DNA from: Candidatus Yanofskyibacteriota bacterium
GTDB lineage: Bacteria > Patescibacteriota > Minisyncoccia > 2-02-FULL-40-12 > GWA2-44-9
Direction: 5' to 3'
DNA: 54,401 nt
NCBI GenBank assembly: GCA_020847715.1
Contig: JADLBM010000013.1
Coordinates: 1 to 54,401, forward strand
Made by a program: the position numbers and the translations under genes. The number at the start of each line of letters is the position of its first letter. Position 1 is the first letter of the stretch. Below the pieces are notes generated by a model that was not told the origin of the DNA, searched no databases, and worked only from the letters and a program-made list of their open reading frames with translations. Shown here in pieces: positions 35,071 to 45,280 of this stretch.

Positions 35071-36243
35071 CTAGTCGTCGGTCTTCATGGCCCACACCAG
35101 CATGAGCGCTGCGAATGCAGCGACGGCCATACCATACAAGAATGGAAGAGTGTCGTCAATGTTCCACAGCGCACCGGCGATGAGACCTGCGGGAATAGCG
35201 GCGAGTCCGGTGAGTGTTTCAAATGTGCCCAGCGCGGTCCCTCGGATCTCCTCCGGCGACATATCGGCAATGAACGCCCGCTGGGTCGCGTCCATGAATG
35301 CACGGGCGATACCGATGAGCGCAAAGAGCAGTGCGAGCACGAGAAACGCGTTGCCCGCGGAGAGTGTGATGCTATTGAAGAACCAGAACGCACCGCAGAC
35401 AACCGCAAAGAGCAGGTAGCCGAAGATGATGGTGCGACGGCGCCCGATGCGATCCGAGAGCGTGCCTGCCGGTGTCGAGGCGAGCGCGTCAACAAGGTGC
35501 AGGATAATGTAGGCGACCAGCGTCAGGCCAAGTGCACGCGTTCCGGAAAGATTCGGGAACGAGGATTGTCCGGCAAGCACGAAGAACGCCACCGAGATGT
35601 TTGCGAATGCGAAGAGCGTTGCGACCGCGATGAAGCGGCGCACCTTCGGGGTCAACTTTGCAAAGGACACCGAGCGCTGGGCAAGGCGCAGCCGCTCCGG
35701 CACCCGCACGAACACCAAGGGAACGACCGCCGCGAGACCAACGACCGCGGAGCCGATGAAGATAGCGCGAAACGGCACCTCAAGGAGCACGAACAGCACC
35801 AGCACAACACCCGCCCCCAAGAGCGCACCGGCGGCATCCATCGCACGCTGAACGCCGAATGCCCGGCCACGCTGGGCGACCGGCACCGATTCGCTGATGA
35901 TGGCGTCACGGGGCGCATCGCGGAGCCCCTTGCCGACGCGCTCAGCTGGACGCACCCACGCGATTTGTGTCCACGACGCCGCGGTGACATACCCGAACTT
36001 CAGGAGCGCAGACACCCCGTACCCTGCAACCACGACAGCTTTGTACGCCTTCGTGCGATCGGCAATGTAGCCCGAGAACACCCGCAGGAGCGCGGCGACC
36101 GCATCGCCTACGCCGAAGATGAGTCCGATGGCGACGCCTCCCCCGCCGAGCGTTTGGATAAAGAACGGGAGAACCGGAACTACCATCTCACTCGAGAGGT
36201 CGGCCAGAAGGCTCGTGATACCGAGCAGGAACACATTGATCAT
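35071..36243 (-). CDS. Major facilitator superfamily (MFS) transporter
   Basis: 12-TM pattern; FSGYIADRTKAYK, AGTLSDRIGRRRTII; ATGA overlap with dnaX. Confidence 0.88.
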   Translation of the reverse strand: MINVFLLGITSLLADLSSEMVVPVLPFFIQTLGGGGVAIGLIFGVGDAVAALLRVFSGYIADRTKAYKAVVVAGYGVSALLKFGYVTAASWTQIAWVRPAERVGKGLRDAPRDAIISESVPVAQRGRAFGVQRAMDAAGALLGAGVVLVLFVLLEVPFRAIFIGSAVVGLAAVVPLVFVRVPERLRLAQRSVSFAKLTPKVRRFIAVATLFAFANISVAFFVLAGQSSFPNLSGTRALGLTLVAYIILHLVDALASTPAGTLSDRIGRRRTIIFGYLLFAVVCGAFWFFNSITLSAGNAFLVLALLFALIGIARAFMDATQRAFIADMSPEEIRGTALGTFETLTGLAAIPAGLIAGALWNIDDTLPFLYGMAVAAFAALMLVWAMKTDD

Positions 36244-37319
36244 GCGGTAGCGAGCTCGAGCGCGGCAAGCTCGAGCGGGAAGAATGCGATGGGCGAGGTG
36301 CGAATCTTCGCGCGCGCCTCGGTAAACACCTGAATCGCCTTCACGAGCTGAGCCCCTTCCATGGTCGCGGCAAACTCGAGCAGTTGCGCCGCTTGTGTAT
36401 CGGCCATGGCGAGTCCTGCCTGTTCAAGAATAGTTTTGTCTATCTTCGCCACCATCACCTGCCGGAGATACTCCAAGAATCCTTTTGCAAAATGGTCGGC
36501 GTCTGCTCCCTGCGTCTGTACTTCCTGCAGGAACCGAAGTGCACCGGCACGGTCGCGGGCAACGAGAGCGGCGAGGAGTCGCGGATACCACGAGAGCGGC
36601 ACGAGCCCAAGCACCGACTGCACGGCCGCCTCGTCGATGGCGGCTTTCCCCGCGTGGCTTGCCAGTTTCGTGAGCATCACCTCGGCGTCACGGAATGCGC
36701 CGTCGGCTGCCGACGCAAGTGCGGCAAGTGCGCCGTCGGACACCTTCAGTTTCTCCTGTCCGATGATGGTGGTGAGCTTCGCGATAATCTGCTGTTGGGT
36801 CGGCTTCTTGAAATCGAACCGCTGAACTCGCGACAGCACGGTCGGGATGATTTTCGATGCCTCGGTCGTCGCCAAAATGAACACCACATGCGCGGGTGGC
36901 TCTTCAAGTACCTTCAGGAACGCGTTGAACGCGTCTTTGGTAATCATGTGCGCCTCGTCGATGAGGTACACCTTGAACTTCGAACTCGTCGGCGACGCGC
37001 CGACCGATTCCTTCAACGCGCGCATATCCTCGATGGTGCGGTTTGACGCGGCGTCAATCTCGATAAGGTCCATCGAGCGGCCTTCGTCGATGGCAACACA
37101 TGAATCACACTTTCCGCACGGCTTCCCGCTCTTCGCAGTGCAGTTGATGGCCTTCGCGAAGAGGCGCCCCATCGTGGTCTTGCCGGTTCCTCGAGGGCCA
37201 GCAAAGAGGTAGGCGTGCGCGATGCGATCAACCGCGAGCGCGCCCTGCAGTGTGCGCACGACATGTTCTTGGCCCACCACCTCGCTCCACGTTGTCGGGC
37301 GGTATGTTCGATACAACAT
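36240..37319 (-). CDS. dnaX: DNA polymerase III subunit gamma/tau
   Basis: YRPTTWSEVVGQEHVVRTLQGAL…FAGPRGTGKTTMGRLFAKA…CGKCDSC…LIDEAHMITKDAFNAFLKVLEEPP. Confidence 0.96.
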   Translation of the reverse strand: MLYRTYRPTTWSEVVGQEHVVRTLQGALAVDRIAHAYLFAGPRGTGKTTMGRLFAKAINCTAKSGKPCGKCDSCVAIDEGRSMDLIEIDAASNRTIEDMRALKESVGASPTSSKFKVYLIDEAHMITKDAFNAFLKVLEEPPAHVVFILATTEASKIIPTVLSRVQRFDFKKPTQQQIIAKLTTIIGQEKLKVSDGALAALASAADGAFRDAEVMLTKLASHAGKAAIDEAAVQSVLGLVPLSWYPRLLAALVARDRAGALRFLQEVQTQGADADHFAKGFLEYLRQVMVAKIDKTILEQAGLAMADTQAAQLLEFAATMEGAQLVKAIQVFTEARAKIRTSPIAFFPLELAALELATA

Positions 37320-37387
37320 AGAAAAAGTGTACCTCTTTTTATATCACTTTCCAGCCCGCGACACTCACGTTGAGCCTATGCCCACAG

Positions 37388-37832
37388 CTCCGCTCCCCAC
37401 CCCCATGCCCCGACTCGCCGGTGAGCATTGGAGCGGCATCCTGCTCGTATCAGGGGAAGCATCCGAATCTCCGCAGTCGCCGGTGCACGGCTTCGTGCTC
37501 CGCGTCATGCGGATGCTCCCCGATACTCGCAACGGATGCCATCGGTATCTGTGCTCACCCGCATGCTGCGGCTCGCTGGGGCACGGGGGCGGGGAAGCTC
37601 CACTACCCGAGGCGCGTCAGCACAGCGGCTCCCTCCCCGCGAGATGGTCCGAGTGAACGCTCAGCGAGCAGGGTGCGCCGATGCCCGTGCGGAATGACAG
37701 CGACGGGAGGTGTCTGCACCGGGTTCCCCGTCGCTGTCCCGCACGGGCAGGCGGACCCGTCGGGAGCGCAGAGAACGAGGCACGAGTGGGGAGGGAGCGC
37801 GGAGCGGCTACGCACTACGGTGGGGAGCGGGG
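37388..37832. ncRNA. Candidate structured RNA/DNA element between gtrA and dnaX (strand and function unknown)
   Basis: End stem 37388-37401/37819-37832 (14 bp, one G.U); stem 37453-37465/37510-37521 (12 bp with one bulge); hairpin 37683-37748 (10 + 12 bp perfect). No credible ORF. Confidence 0.5.
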
Positions 37833-37842
37833 GGGGAGCGAG

Positions 37843-38451
37843 CTAGCGGCGCTTGAAGACAAAGAGGCGGAAGCCGGTGAAACTGAAGATGAGGGCGGCG
37901 GCGGAGCCAACGACTGCGCCGATGCCAGCCCATGAGGCGACCGCGAACGTTTCGGGGCGGAGCGCGACGACTGCGGAAGCGGCGCCGACATTCACGAGAA
38001 GACTGGTAACCGCAACGCTGAGGAACGCCGCGATTTCTCGCTGGCCTCCTCGACTTCCCGCCGCATCGAACGCCCAGTATTTATTCCAGAGGTAGCTGTG
38101 CACGGTCGCGACACTAAATGAGACGGCCTTGAACGCAGTGTAGGCGCCGCCAGAGGCGTCCCCCGTCGCGGCGATGAACGCGTAGAGCACACCGAAATCA
38201 ACCGCCGCATTCGCGAACCCGATGGCCGCGAATCGCCCAAACTGAACGAACGGGCGGAACACGGCTCCGAGGATATAGCCCAGCTTCACTCCTGCCAGCC
38301 AGAGCACGGGCACCAGCGGCACCAGAAGCCCCGGCGGAAGATTGAACGGCAGCGGATGACCGAGGAACAATAAAATGCGCCAGCCGATAATGCCAGTCGT
38401 GAATCCGGTGACGAGTGAGGAGGAAATATCGCGGGCGGAAAGAGTCTTCAT
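37843..38451 (-). CDS. GtrA family membrane protein
   Basis: FGRFAAIGFANAAVDFGVLYAFIA…KAVSFSVATVHSYLWNKYWAF. Confidence 0.88.
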   Translation of the reverse strand: MKTLSARDISSSLVTGFTTGIIGWRILLFLGHPLPFNLPPGLLVPLVPVLWLAGVKLGYILGAVFRPFVQFGRFAAIGFANAAVDFGVLYAFIAATGDASGGAYTAFKAVSFSVATVHSYLWNKYWAFDAAGSRGGQREIAAFLSVAVTSLLVNVGAASAVVALRPETFAVASWAGIGAVVGSAAALIFSFTGFRLFVFKRR

Positions 38452-38465
38452 AGAAGTGTGTGGGG

Positions 38466-40886
38466 TTATGCGGAAAAACGAGACTGGATTTCGGCCTCGA
38501 CTTCTGCGCGCGGACGACTGTAGCGCAGACGGCTGACCTCAATGAGTGTATCACGGACCGCGTCATTTCCTTTTCCAAAGACCAGCTCCGTGAGCGCACG
38601 CATGTTGGTAGGTCGCGCTACCTGTCCGCCGACCAGCATGCTCACATACGCATTAAAGTTGTCGATGTTCGCAACATCCGCTGGTGAGAAGACAGGATCG
38701 AACTTCGTCTTCAGGAGCGGGCTCTCCGCGTCTTCCGGACTCACACGGAAGACAACCATTGTTCCGACATTCCCGAACACCGAATCGCGGATCTGCTCGT
38801 CGAGCTGCTTGATGAACTGGTGCGCCATGATGAGGCAGAGGCGATACTTGCGAGCCTCCGCGAGGATGACCGAAATGCTCTGCGTGGTGATGTTCTGAAA
38901 CTCATCCATGTAGACATAGTGGTCCGGAAGGTCAGAACGGTTGGTGTCGCGCGCAAGCGCTGCGCGACGCAGCTTTCCGACGATAACCATCCCCAGCAGG
39001 TTCGCGTTCAGGTCACCGATCTTTCCCTTCGCGAGATTCACGACAAGAATCTTCTTCCCCTCAATGACCTCCTTGAAATCAATCGCGCTCCGCGGCTGGT
39101 TGATGATGGGACGGAGGAAGTCGTTGCTCGTGAATGCGTCGATTTTACTGGTCACATATCCGGCAAAGTTCGAGAGCGACTGCTCACCCGTCGTTTTGGT
39201 GGCTTCCAGCTCCCAGAACTGCTTCACGATTTGATTGGTCTCGTGCGCGAGGAGGTCGTTGCGGAACGCCTCATCAATGAAGACGCGCGACATATCCGCC
39301 AGCGTCGCCACGCGCCGATCGGTGTTATCGAGGAGCAAGAACATCGCATTCTTGAAGTACCGCTCGAACTGCGGCCCGCCCGTTTCCTTCAGGTCGTAGA
39401 GCTTGGACATAATCTCAAACATCTCGTCGATGATGAGTGTTTTGTCCTGCGGATTCTTGGGATCGTACTCGAGCATGTTGAGCCCCATCGGGTGCTCGGT
39501 GTCGGATGGATCAAAGAAGATCACATCTTCCGCCCGTTCTTTGGGGACATTCGCCAACACCCACTGCGCCAGTGACCCGTGCGGATCGATGACCGTGAGT
39601 CCAGCACCCGCCTGCATATCTTGCACAATCATGGACTGCATCGTGACCGATTTACCGGTGCCGGTCTGTCCGATGATGTACATGTGGCGACGCCGATCTT
39701 CCGCCCCGAGCCGGAGCGTCGTCTGCTGGCCATGGTAGTCGTTAAGCCCGAATGCGACACCGGACGCCGGAATTCCCGACGGCGGCTCGGCGGTTTTGAA
39801 CGATGCGAATTTCACCTTCGGAAGCACCGCGGAGCTGACCGGAAAATGCCACACGCTCGTGAGTTCCTCGCTCGAGAGCGGAATGCTCTGCCCACTCTCG
39901 AATAACCGAAATGCATAGTTGAACGAAAGTCGCTCAAGCGCACGCCCCTCCGCGCGTTTGAACGAGAAGGTGTTCATGTCAGGGGTCGCGAACTGCGCGA
40001 ACGCCCCAACAACATCGTCGAGAATCTGCCGCGCTCGCTCGGGCGTTTGGGCCGAGGTGAGCACTCGCATATTGCAATCAAACAGCGGCCGCGAGGCTTT
40101 GCTCTGGAGCGCGCGGATGAGTTTACTCTCGAACTCGGTCGCGACCTTTGGCGGCTCAATGACCGCGTTGGCTTCCTTTTCTTGCTCCTTCTTGGGCGGG
40201 TTCTTCGCAAGTTTCAGCGCTTTCTCAAAATCGTTCCCCGCTTGCATCTGGCGGGCGGTGTCCTGCGCAAGCTTTCGGATGCGCCCCTCACTGGACGGCC
40301 GCACAATGACTTGAAACGCTGCGCCCTCCCCTTCCTGCTCGAGGCGCGACAACGAACCCGCGATGGGCCCGAGTGGGTCTGAGGGGAGGTCGGTGTAGGT
40401 GCCGATGGGAAGGATGGACTCTTTCTGAAGCTCGAAGAAACCTCCCGCGGCGGCGCCTGCGGGGTTGAAGACATTGTAGTCAGGAGCGCGCTGGATCTGC
40501 GCCGCCGGAAATACGCCGTGCACCTGCTTTTCAAAATTGTCCGCGAACTTCGCGGGCACCGCGACATAGAAATGGATCTGCTCCCCCACATGGTGTACCG
40601 CCATTTCGAGGGCGATGTAGGGGTCGCCGTACAGGAATTTGTTCCAGCCCTTTGTATTCAGGGTGGCGATGGACGCATACAACTGCTCCATCACTGCGAT
40701 GAGCTTTTTATCGTCGGTTGCGGCCTGCCCCTGCGGCGCGAACCGCGGCAACTGGAACGAGAGAAGCGTGAGGTCCAGCGAACGGGCAATGGCGCCCTTC
40801 GTCCGGACGGAGTTCAGCATGATGAGCGCCGCCACCCCGAGGATGAGGAGGACGAACGCGAGCGCGATGAGCAGTGGTACGGACAT
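38466..40886 (-). CDS. VirD4/TraG-like conjugation-type ATPase (TraM-recognition/DUF87-like), membrane anchored
   Basis: RHMYIIGQTGTGKSVTMQSMI (Walker A), LPDHYVYMDEFQNITT (Walker B), N-terminal TM; 806 aa. Confidence 0.9.
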   Translation of the reverse strand: MSVPLLIALAFVLLILGVAALIMLNSVRTKGAIARSLDLTLLSFQLPRFAPQGQAATDDKKLIAVMEQLYASIATLNTKGWNKFLYGDPYIALEMAVHHVGEQIHFYVAVPAKFADNFEKQVHGVFPAAQIQRAPDYNVFNPAGAAAGGFFELQKESILPIGTYTDLPSDPLGPIAGSLSRLEQEGEGAAFQVIVRPSSEGRIRKLAQDTARQMQAGNDFEKALKLAKNPPKKEQEKEANAVIEPPKVATEFESKLIRALQSKASRPLFDCNMRVLTSAQTPERARQILDDVVGAFAQFATPDMNTFSFKRAEGRALERLSFNYAFRLFESGQSIPLSSEELTSVWHFPVSSAVLPKVKFASFKTAEPPSGIPASGVAFGLNDYHGQQTTLRLGAEDRRRHMYIIGQTGTGKSVTMQSMIVQDMQAGAGLTVIDPHGSLAQWVLANVPKERAEDVIFFDPSDTEHPMGLNMLEYDPKNPQDKTLIIDEMFEIMSKLYDLKETGGPQFERYFKNAMFLLLDNTDRRVATLADMSRVFIDEAFRNDLLAHETNQIVKQFWELEATKTTGEQSLSNFAGYVTSKIDAFTSNDFLRPIINQPRSAIDFKEVIEGKKILVVNLAKGKIGDLNANLLGMVIVGKLRRAALARDTNRSDLPDHYVYMDEFQNITTQSISVILAEARKYRLCLIMAHQFIKQLDEQIRDSVFGNVGTMVVFRVSPEDAESPLLKTKFDPVFSPADVANIDNFNAYVSMLVGGQVARPTNMRALTELVFGKGNDAVRDTLIEVSRLRYSRPRAEVEAEIQSRFSA

Positions 40887-40892
40887 GAATAA

Positions 40893-41294
40893 CTACGGAG
40901 CGACTTCCACCTTCTTGCGGTTGAGCAGCTCCTGATGCAGTTGATCTGCCAAAAGATCGTGGAACGCATCCACGAGAGCGGGGTTTTCGGTCTTGATAGC
41001 CTGATCGAGCGCGGCCTGAAGCCCTTGGGTAAATGCTACATTCACCAACTCCTGCACCTGCGCGGCAAGCGCCGGATCCTGCCAGCTGGGCACCTCTGTG
41101 GCGGGAGTGTTCACGGATGGCGCGGGTTGGTACCCCGGCACCGCTTCCGCAATCTGCTCACCGACCGCCGCATGCACTTCGTTGCGCTCATAGGGCGCAG
41201 CGGTGTCCGCTCCCGATTCTGCTCGCTTCGCCGCAATCTGCTGCTCAAGCGCAGCAATCTGGCTCTGGAGTGCCTCAATATTCGTTTCGGTCAT
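40893..41294 (-). CDS. Coiled-coil hypothetical protein linked to the ATPase
   Basis: MTETNIEALQSQIAALEQQIAAKRAES…; 6 nt upstream of ATPase start. Confidence 0.65.
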   Translation of the reverse strand: MTETNIEALQSQIAALEQQIAAKRAESGADTAAPYERNEVHAAVGEQIAEAVPGYQPAPSVNTPATEVPSWQDPALAAQVQELVNVAFTQGLQAALDQAIKTENPALVDAFHDLLADQLHQELLNRKKVEVAP

Positions 41295-41360
41295 ATAGAG
41301 TAGTATACCACAGCGCCTTCTGTGGACAGAGATATGCGCCCACAGTGGTACACTAGAGAG

Positions 41361-42929
41361 GTGAAACGAACCGAGATCGTCGTTCTTCTCCTCATTCTCG
41401 CCACAGCGATAGGATTTCGCTTCGTCGGACTCGCCACCACGCCGCCCGGGCTCTACCCCGATGAGGCGATGAACGGCAACAACGCGCTCAACGCGATACG
41501 CACCGGCGACTACAAGATTTTCTACCCCGAAAATAACGGGCGCGAGGGCCTCTTCATCAACCTTCAGTCGATTGCCATACGCATCTTTGGAAACACCCCC
41601 TTCGCGCTTCGCTCGGTATCAGCGCTCATCGGTGTCCTCACGGTGCTCGGCGTCTACCTCTTGGCCCGCCGCATGTTCGATGACTGGCGCCTCGCCGCGA
41701 TGGCGGCGTTCCTCATGGCGACCGGTTTCTGGCATGTAAACTTTTCGCGCATCGGATTCCGCGCCATCCTCTCGGCATGCACCGCGGTCTGGGGTTTCTA
41801 CTACCTCTACAAGGGCATTGAAACTCATCGCCTGTGGCACTGGGGTCTCGCGGGGCTCTGGTTTGGCCTCGGCTTCCACACCTACATCGCGTTCCGTATT
41901 CTGCCGGTCGCAGTCATCCTCACCCTCGGCGCATACTGGCTTTCTCTCCGCGCCGTGTTCAGCCACGGGAAATACGCACACGCCCGCCACCAGATGCTCG
42001 GCGGCGCGGCGCTCATGGTCGGCGTTCTGATTCTCGTTCTGCTACCAATGGCAGCGCATTTCTACGCGAATCCGCAGGACCTCATCGGCCGCACCGCGAA
42101 AGTATCGGTGTGGGCAAGTGAGAACCCGTGGACCACGCTCGGCATCACAGCCGCTAAGACGCTCGGCATGTTCTTCGTGTATGGCGACACCAATTGGCGC
42201 CACAACATTGCCGGACAGCCGATCCTCTTCTGGCCCGTCGCGGCCCTGTTCGCAGTTGGACTCCTCCACACGCTCTGGCGCTTCGTGCATTCATGGCGAA
42301 CCCGCGGCTACCCAAGCACCGTGCAGACGCTCCTGCTCTCATGGTTCGTTGTCGGACTCGCACCCGCCATCCTCTCCCCTGAAGGCGCGCCACATGCCCT
42401 CAGAGCCCTCCTCGTGGCCCCTGCGGTGTACATGATGGCAGGTGTGGGCCTCCACTGGCTTGCGCTCTCGCTTGAGCGCTGGTACGGCGCCAACGACCAC
42501 CGCCAGATCTGCCTCCCCATGCGCCATCTTCCCGGCAGCTCCGGCCACCGCATGTGCGCCGACCGAAGCACGGTTGTTGTCACCTTTGCCGTAGTCGTCT
42601 TCCTCATCGCCGTCGGATTCTCCGATGCACGGCGCTACTTTGTCGAATGGGGTAATAACCCTGCTGTCGCAAGCGAGTTCACGGCGCACTATCTGCCCAT
42701 CGCCGCCCGCCTCCGGGCGGCTCCACCGGCAACGCTCAAGTATGTAGTCGTGACCCGCGGCGATGTGCTCGTCAACGGCGTACCGATGTCGGCACAGACA
42801 GTTATGTACCTCACTGATTCCTGGCAACCAGCGCAGCAGCGCGAGCACAACATCTACTACCTCTCCGCAGAACAGTTCAAACAGCACGCCTACCCGCGTG
42901 GGGCGATGGTCATTCAACTCGACCCATGA
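41361..42929 (+). CDS. PMT/ArnT-type (GT39-like) glycosyltransferase
   Basis: Polytopic; GLYPDEAMNGNNALNAIRTGDYKIFYPENNGREGLFINLQSIAIRIFG. GTG start chosen; ATG at 41334 is an alternative. Confidence 0.82.
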   Translation: MKRTEIVVLLLILATAIGFRFVGLATTPPGLYPDEAMNGNNALNAIRTGDYKIFYPENNGREGLFINLQSIAIRIFGNTPFALRSVSALIGVLTVLGVYLLARRMFDDWRLAAMAAFLMATGFWHVNFSRIGFRAILSACTAVWGFYYLYKGIETHRLWHWGLAGLWFGLGFHTYIAFRILPVAVILTLGAYWLSLRAVFSHGKYAHARHQMLGGAALMVGVLILVLLPMAAHFYANPQDLIGRTAKVSVWASENPWTTLGITAAKTLGMFFVYGDTNWRHNIAGQPILFWPVAALFAVGLLHTLWRFVHSWRTRGYPSTVQTLLLSWFVVGLAPAILSPEGAPHALRALLVAPAVYMMAGVGLHWLALSLERWYGANDHRQICLPMRHLPGSSGHRMCADRSTVVVTFAVVVFLIAVGFSDARRYFVEWGNNPAVASEFTAHYLPIAARLRAAPPATLKYVVVTRGDVLVNGVPMSAQTVMYLTDSWQPAQQREHNIYYLSAEQFKQHAYPRGAMVIQLDP

Positions 42930-44722
42930 ACTTCCGCCGACTCCACCTTCAGGCCTCTTGGGTCGCCGTTGCGGTCGTGGTTATCGCGCTCGCATTCATG
43001 GCCGCCAGCTCGTGGAACGATTCCCTTATCGTCGATGAAGTTCCCCACATCGGCGCGGGATACTCATACGCTCGAAAGCTCGACATGCGCCTCAATCCGG
43101 AGCACCCACCACTGGTGAAAGATCTCGCCGGTCTCGCGCTCCTTGCCCTACCTCTCAATGAGCGGGCATTCACACTCCCACAGTGGACCGATCAGGTGAA
43201 CGGCCAGTGGACCTTCGGCCGCGCCCTCATCTTCGATTCCGGCAACAACGCCAACCTCATCACCCAAGTCGCCCGCCTCCCTATGCTCGGCGTATTCCTG
43301 CTTGGCGCATGGCTTATGTGGACATGGGCGCGCAAACGCTCCGGAGAAACCAGCGCACTCATCGCGACTGCGCTCTATGCATTCTCGCCAACCATCATGG
43401 CGCATGCGCGATTTGTGACCACCGATACGGCTGCCGCGGTTGGCGTGCTTGCCGCGACCTACTTTTTCCTGCAATTCCTCCGCGCACCCACCCGCTACTC
43501 GTTCGCGTGGTCTGCGCTCTCGCTCGGCCTCGCGCTCCTCGCAAAGTTCAACACGGTTCTCCTCGGTCCGTTCTTTGTCATCATTGCGCTCTTGTACGGA
43601 CTCGATGGGAAGCTCGGCTCCCACGCTGCATGGCGGCGCGCGGTGCGCCTGTTCGGCCTTACTGCCGCGGTCGGGGCAACCGCCTTCGCAGCGGTCGTGT
43701 GGCCGTTCTACATCGTCCACACATGGAACTATCCTCCTACTCGCCAGCTGGCCGACACGCAAGCAATCCTCAGGGGTCACTCCGATTCCCTTCTTAAGGA
43801 TGCGATTCTCTGGGCCGCCGACAAGCCGCTCATCCGAGGCGCTGGACACTGGGCGTTGGGGCTTGCGATGGTGCAGCAGCGCAGTGCGGGCGGAAACACC
43901 ATCTACTGGATGGGACGCGTTGTAACGAAAGGCGGTCCGGGATATTTCCCTACCGTCTACTTCCTGAAGGAGCCTCTCGCGTGGTGGCTTCTGGCATCGA
44001 TTGCACTCACCGCACTCATCTTCCATCACCGGCGGCGCCGTGGCGAGTATGTGCGCGGGCACTGGTGGTCCAACAACTTCGACGAATGGGTCTGGCTCCT
44101 GTGGCTCGCCATCTACTGGACCATTAGCATCCGGAGCACGCTCAACATCGGCGTACGCCACCTCCTGCCCGTGTATCCGTTCGCCATACTGTTGGTATCG
44201 GGGCGTCTCGCGGTACTCATTGAGTGGCTCCGCGCAAATGACCGAAGGCGCTGGCACATCGCCTCGGGTGTCATCGCCCTCCTGCTAGGCTGGTACAGCT
44301 TCGAGGCTATCAATGCATGGCCCGCATCGCTGAGCTACTTCAATCAAATCGCCGGAGGTCCGTCGGGCGGCTACCGGTTCGTTGCTGACAGCAACCTCGA
44401 CTGGGGACAGGACCTCAAGCGTCTTGGACAGTGGGCGCAGGCAAACAATGTACCGGCAATCTCGCTCGACTACTTCGGCTGGGCGGACCCCACTTACTAC
44501 CTGAAAGAACGGTATGTATGGACGACCGGCAACATCTGGAAGGACGCAAAGGACTTTGCCCGCCGGAATACTACCGACGGATGGATCGCCATCTCGGCGA
44601 CATTCTTCCAAGAGGCAACGAACCGTCCAAAGCCAAGCGATAGCACCTACCGCTGGCTTCTGGACTACCCGACAGAAACCGTTATCGGAAACTCGATCTT
44701 CGTGTGGCATATCACGAGATAG
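42926..44722 (+). CDS. PMT-type glycosyltransferase (second copy)
   Basis: DEVPHIGAGYSYARKLDMRLNPEHPPLVKDLAGL; polytopic; ATGA overlap with preceding gene. Confidence 0.85.
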   Translation: MNFRRLHLQASWVAVAVVVIALAFMAASSWNDSLIVDEVPHIGAGYSYARKLDMRLNPEHPPLVKDLAGLALLALPLNERAFTLPQWTDQVNGQWTFGRALIFDSGNNANLITQVARLPMLGVFLLGAWLMWTWARKRSGETSALIATALYAFSPTIMAHARFVTTDTAAAVGVLAATYFFLQFLRAPTRYSFAWSALSLGLALLAKFNTVLLGPFFVIIALLYGLDGKLGSHAAWRRAVRLFGLTAAVGATAFAAVVWPFYIVHTWNYPPTRQLADTQAILRGHSDSLLKDAILWAADKPLIRGAGHWALGLAMVQQRSAGGNTIYWMGRVVTKGGPGYFPTVYFLKEPLAWWLLASIALTALIFHHRRRRGEYVRGHWWSNNFDEWVWLLWLAIYWTISIRSTLNIGVRHLLPVYPFAILLVSGRLAVLIEWLRANDRRRWHIASGVIALLLGWYSFEAINAWPASLSYFNQIAGGPSGGYRFVADSNLDWGQDLKRLGQWAQANNVPAISLDYFGWADPTYYLKERYVWTTGNIWKDAKDFARRNTTDGWIAISATFFQEATNRPKPSDSTYRWLLDYPTETVIGNSIFVWHITR

Positions 44723-44739
44723 AAAGGACGGAAGAAAAG

Positions 44740-44775
44740 AAGATAAAAAGAAAGACCCTCCGTTCGGAGGGTCTT
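44740..44775 (-). terminator. Rho-independent terminator of the ncRNA (also converges with glycosyltransferase)
   Basis: aagaccctccg tt cggagggtctt, then UCUUUUUAUC on minus. Confidence 0.88.
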
Positions 44776-45274
44776 GGGTATGTACCGGCATGAGCCGGCG
44801 ATGAGGCAGGTCCGTGGCGCCTGCGCCGCCACGGAGTACGACCGACAAGCTTTTCGTCGCAACTTCCCTGTCCGCCACTCGGCCCTTCCGCAGGAGGAGG
44901 GCCCGACTTGTATCGCGACGGTTTGACGGGACCCAGTCGGCGCGCTGGCGTGCGCCCGAGTGCGCCGCCTGAGCGCGCCGACTGGGGTACGGCGGATGTT
45001 TTTGCTGCCAGGTACAAAAACCGGATCGTCGGTACGGGCGGAGTACTCTGCTCCATTATCCCCACGAGACCCGGAAAAAGCCAATAATCGGAGAAACTGT
45101 CGCGAACGAGTTCTACCCTGTCTTCTTCTACCGGCACGGAATCGTAATTTCACTGCCTGAATGCTGACTGGTTGTTTCCCGCCCAAAGCGGAAAACGAGG
45201 CGATTATTGGCTTTTTCCGGGGCTCGGAGGTGCTGAGCCCGGAGTATGGAATGTGCTCAAGACCGAAGTCTTGT
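44740..45274 (-). ncRNA. Candidate novel structured ncRNA, ~535 nt
   Basis: Own promoter (45281-45309), own terminator (44740-44775), 5' UUCG hairpin at 45258-45273, 21-bp stem 45070-45090/45201-45221, 14-bp stem 44932-44945/44973-44986, 9-bp stem 44811-44819/44827-44835; no credible ORF. Confidence 0.72.
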
Positions 45275-45280
45275 ACTGAC

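Noticed and set aside
35023-36333. 436-aa plus-strand ORF
   Set aside because: Antisense shadow of the MFS transporter and dnaX 3' end; very high R/E/H content and no SD.
37222-37935. Plus/minus ORFs (144, 158, 89, 84 aa) in the gtrA-dnaX gap
   Set aside because: Overlapping frames, G/C-driven composition (R, G, S, P), no SD; the strong internal pairing explains the openness of frames.
44740-45274. Identity as RNase P RNA, tmRNA, SRP or 6S RNA
   Set aside because: I could not find the diagnostic conserved strings of any of these on either strand; only a covariance-model search can exclude them formally.
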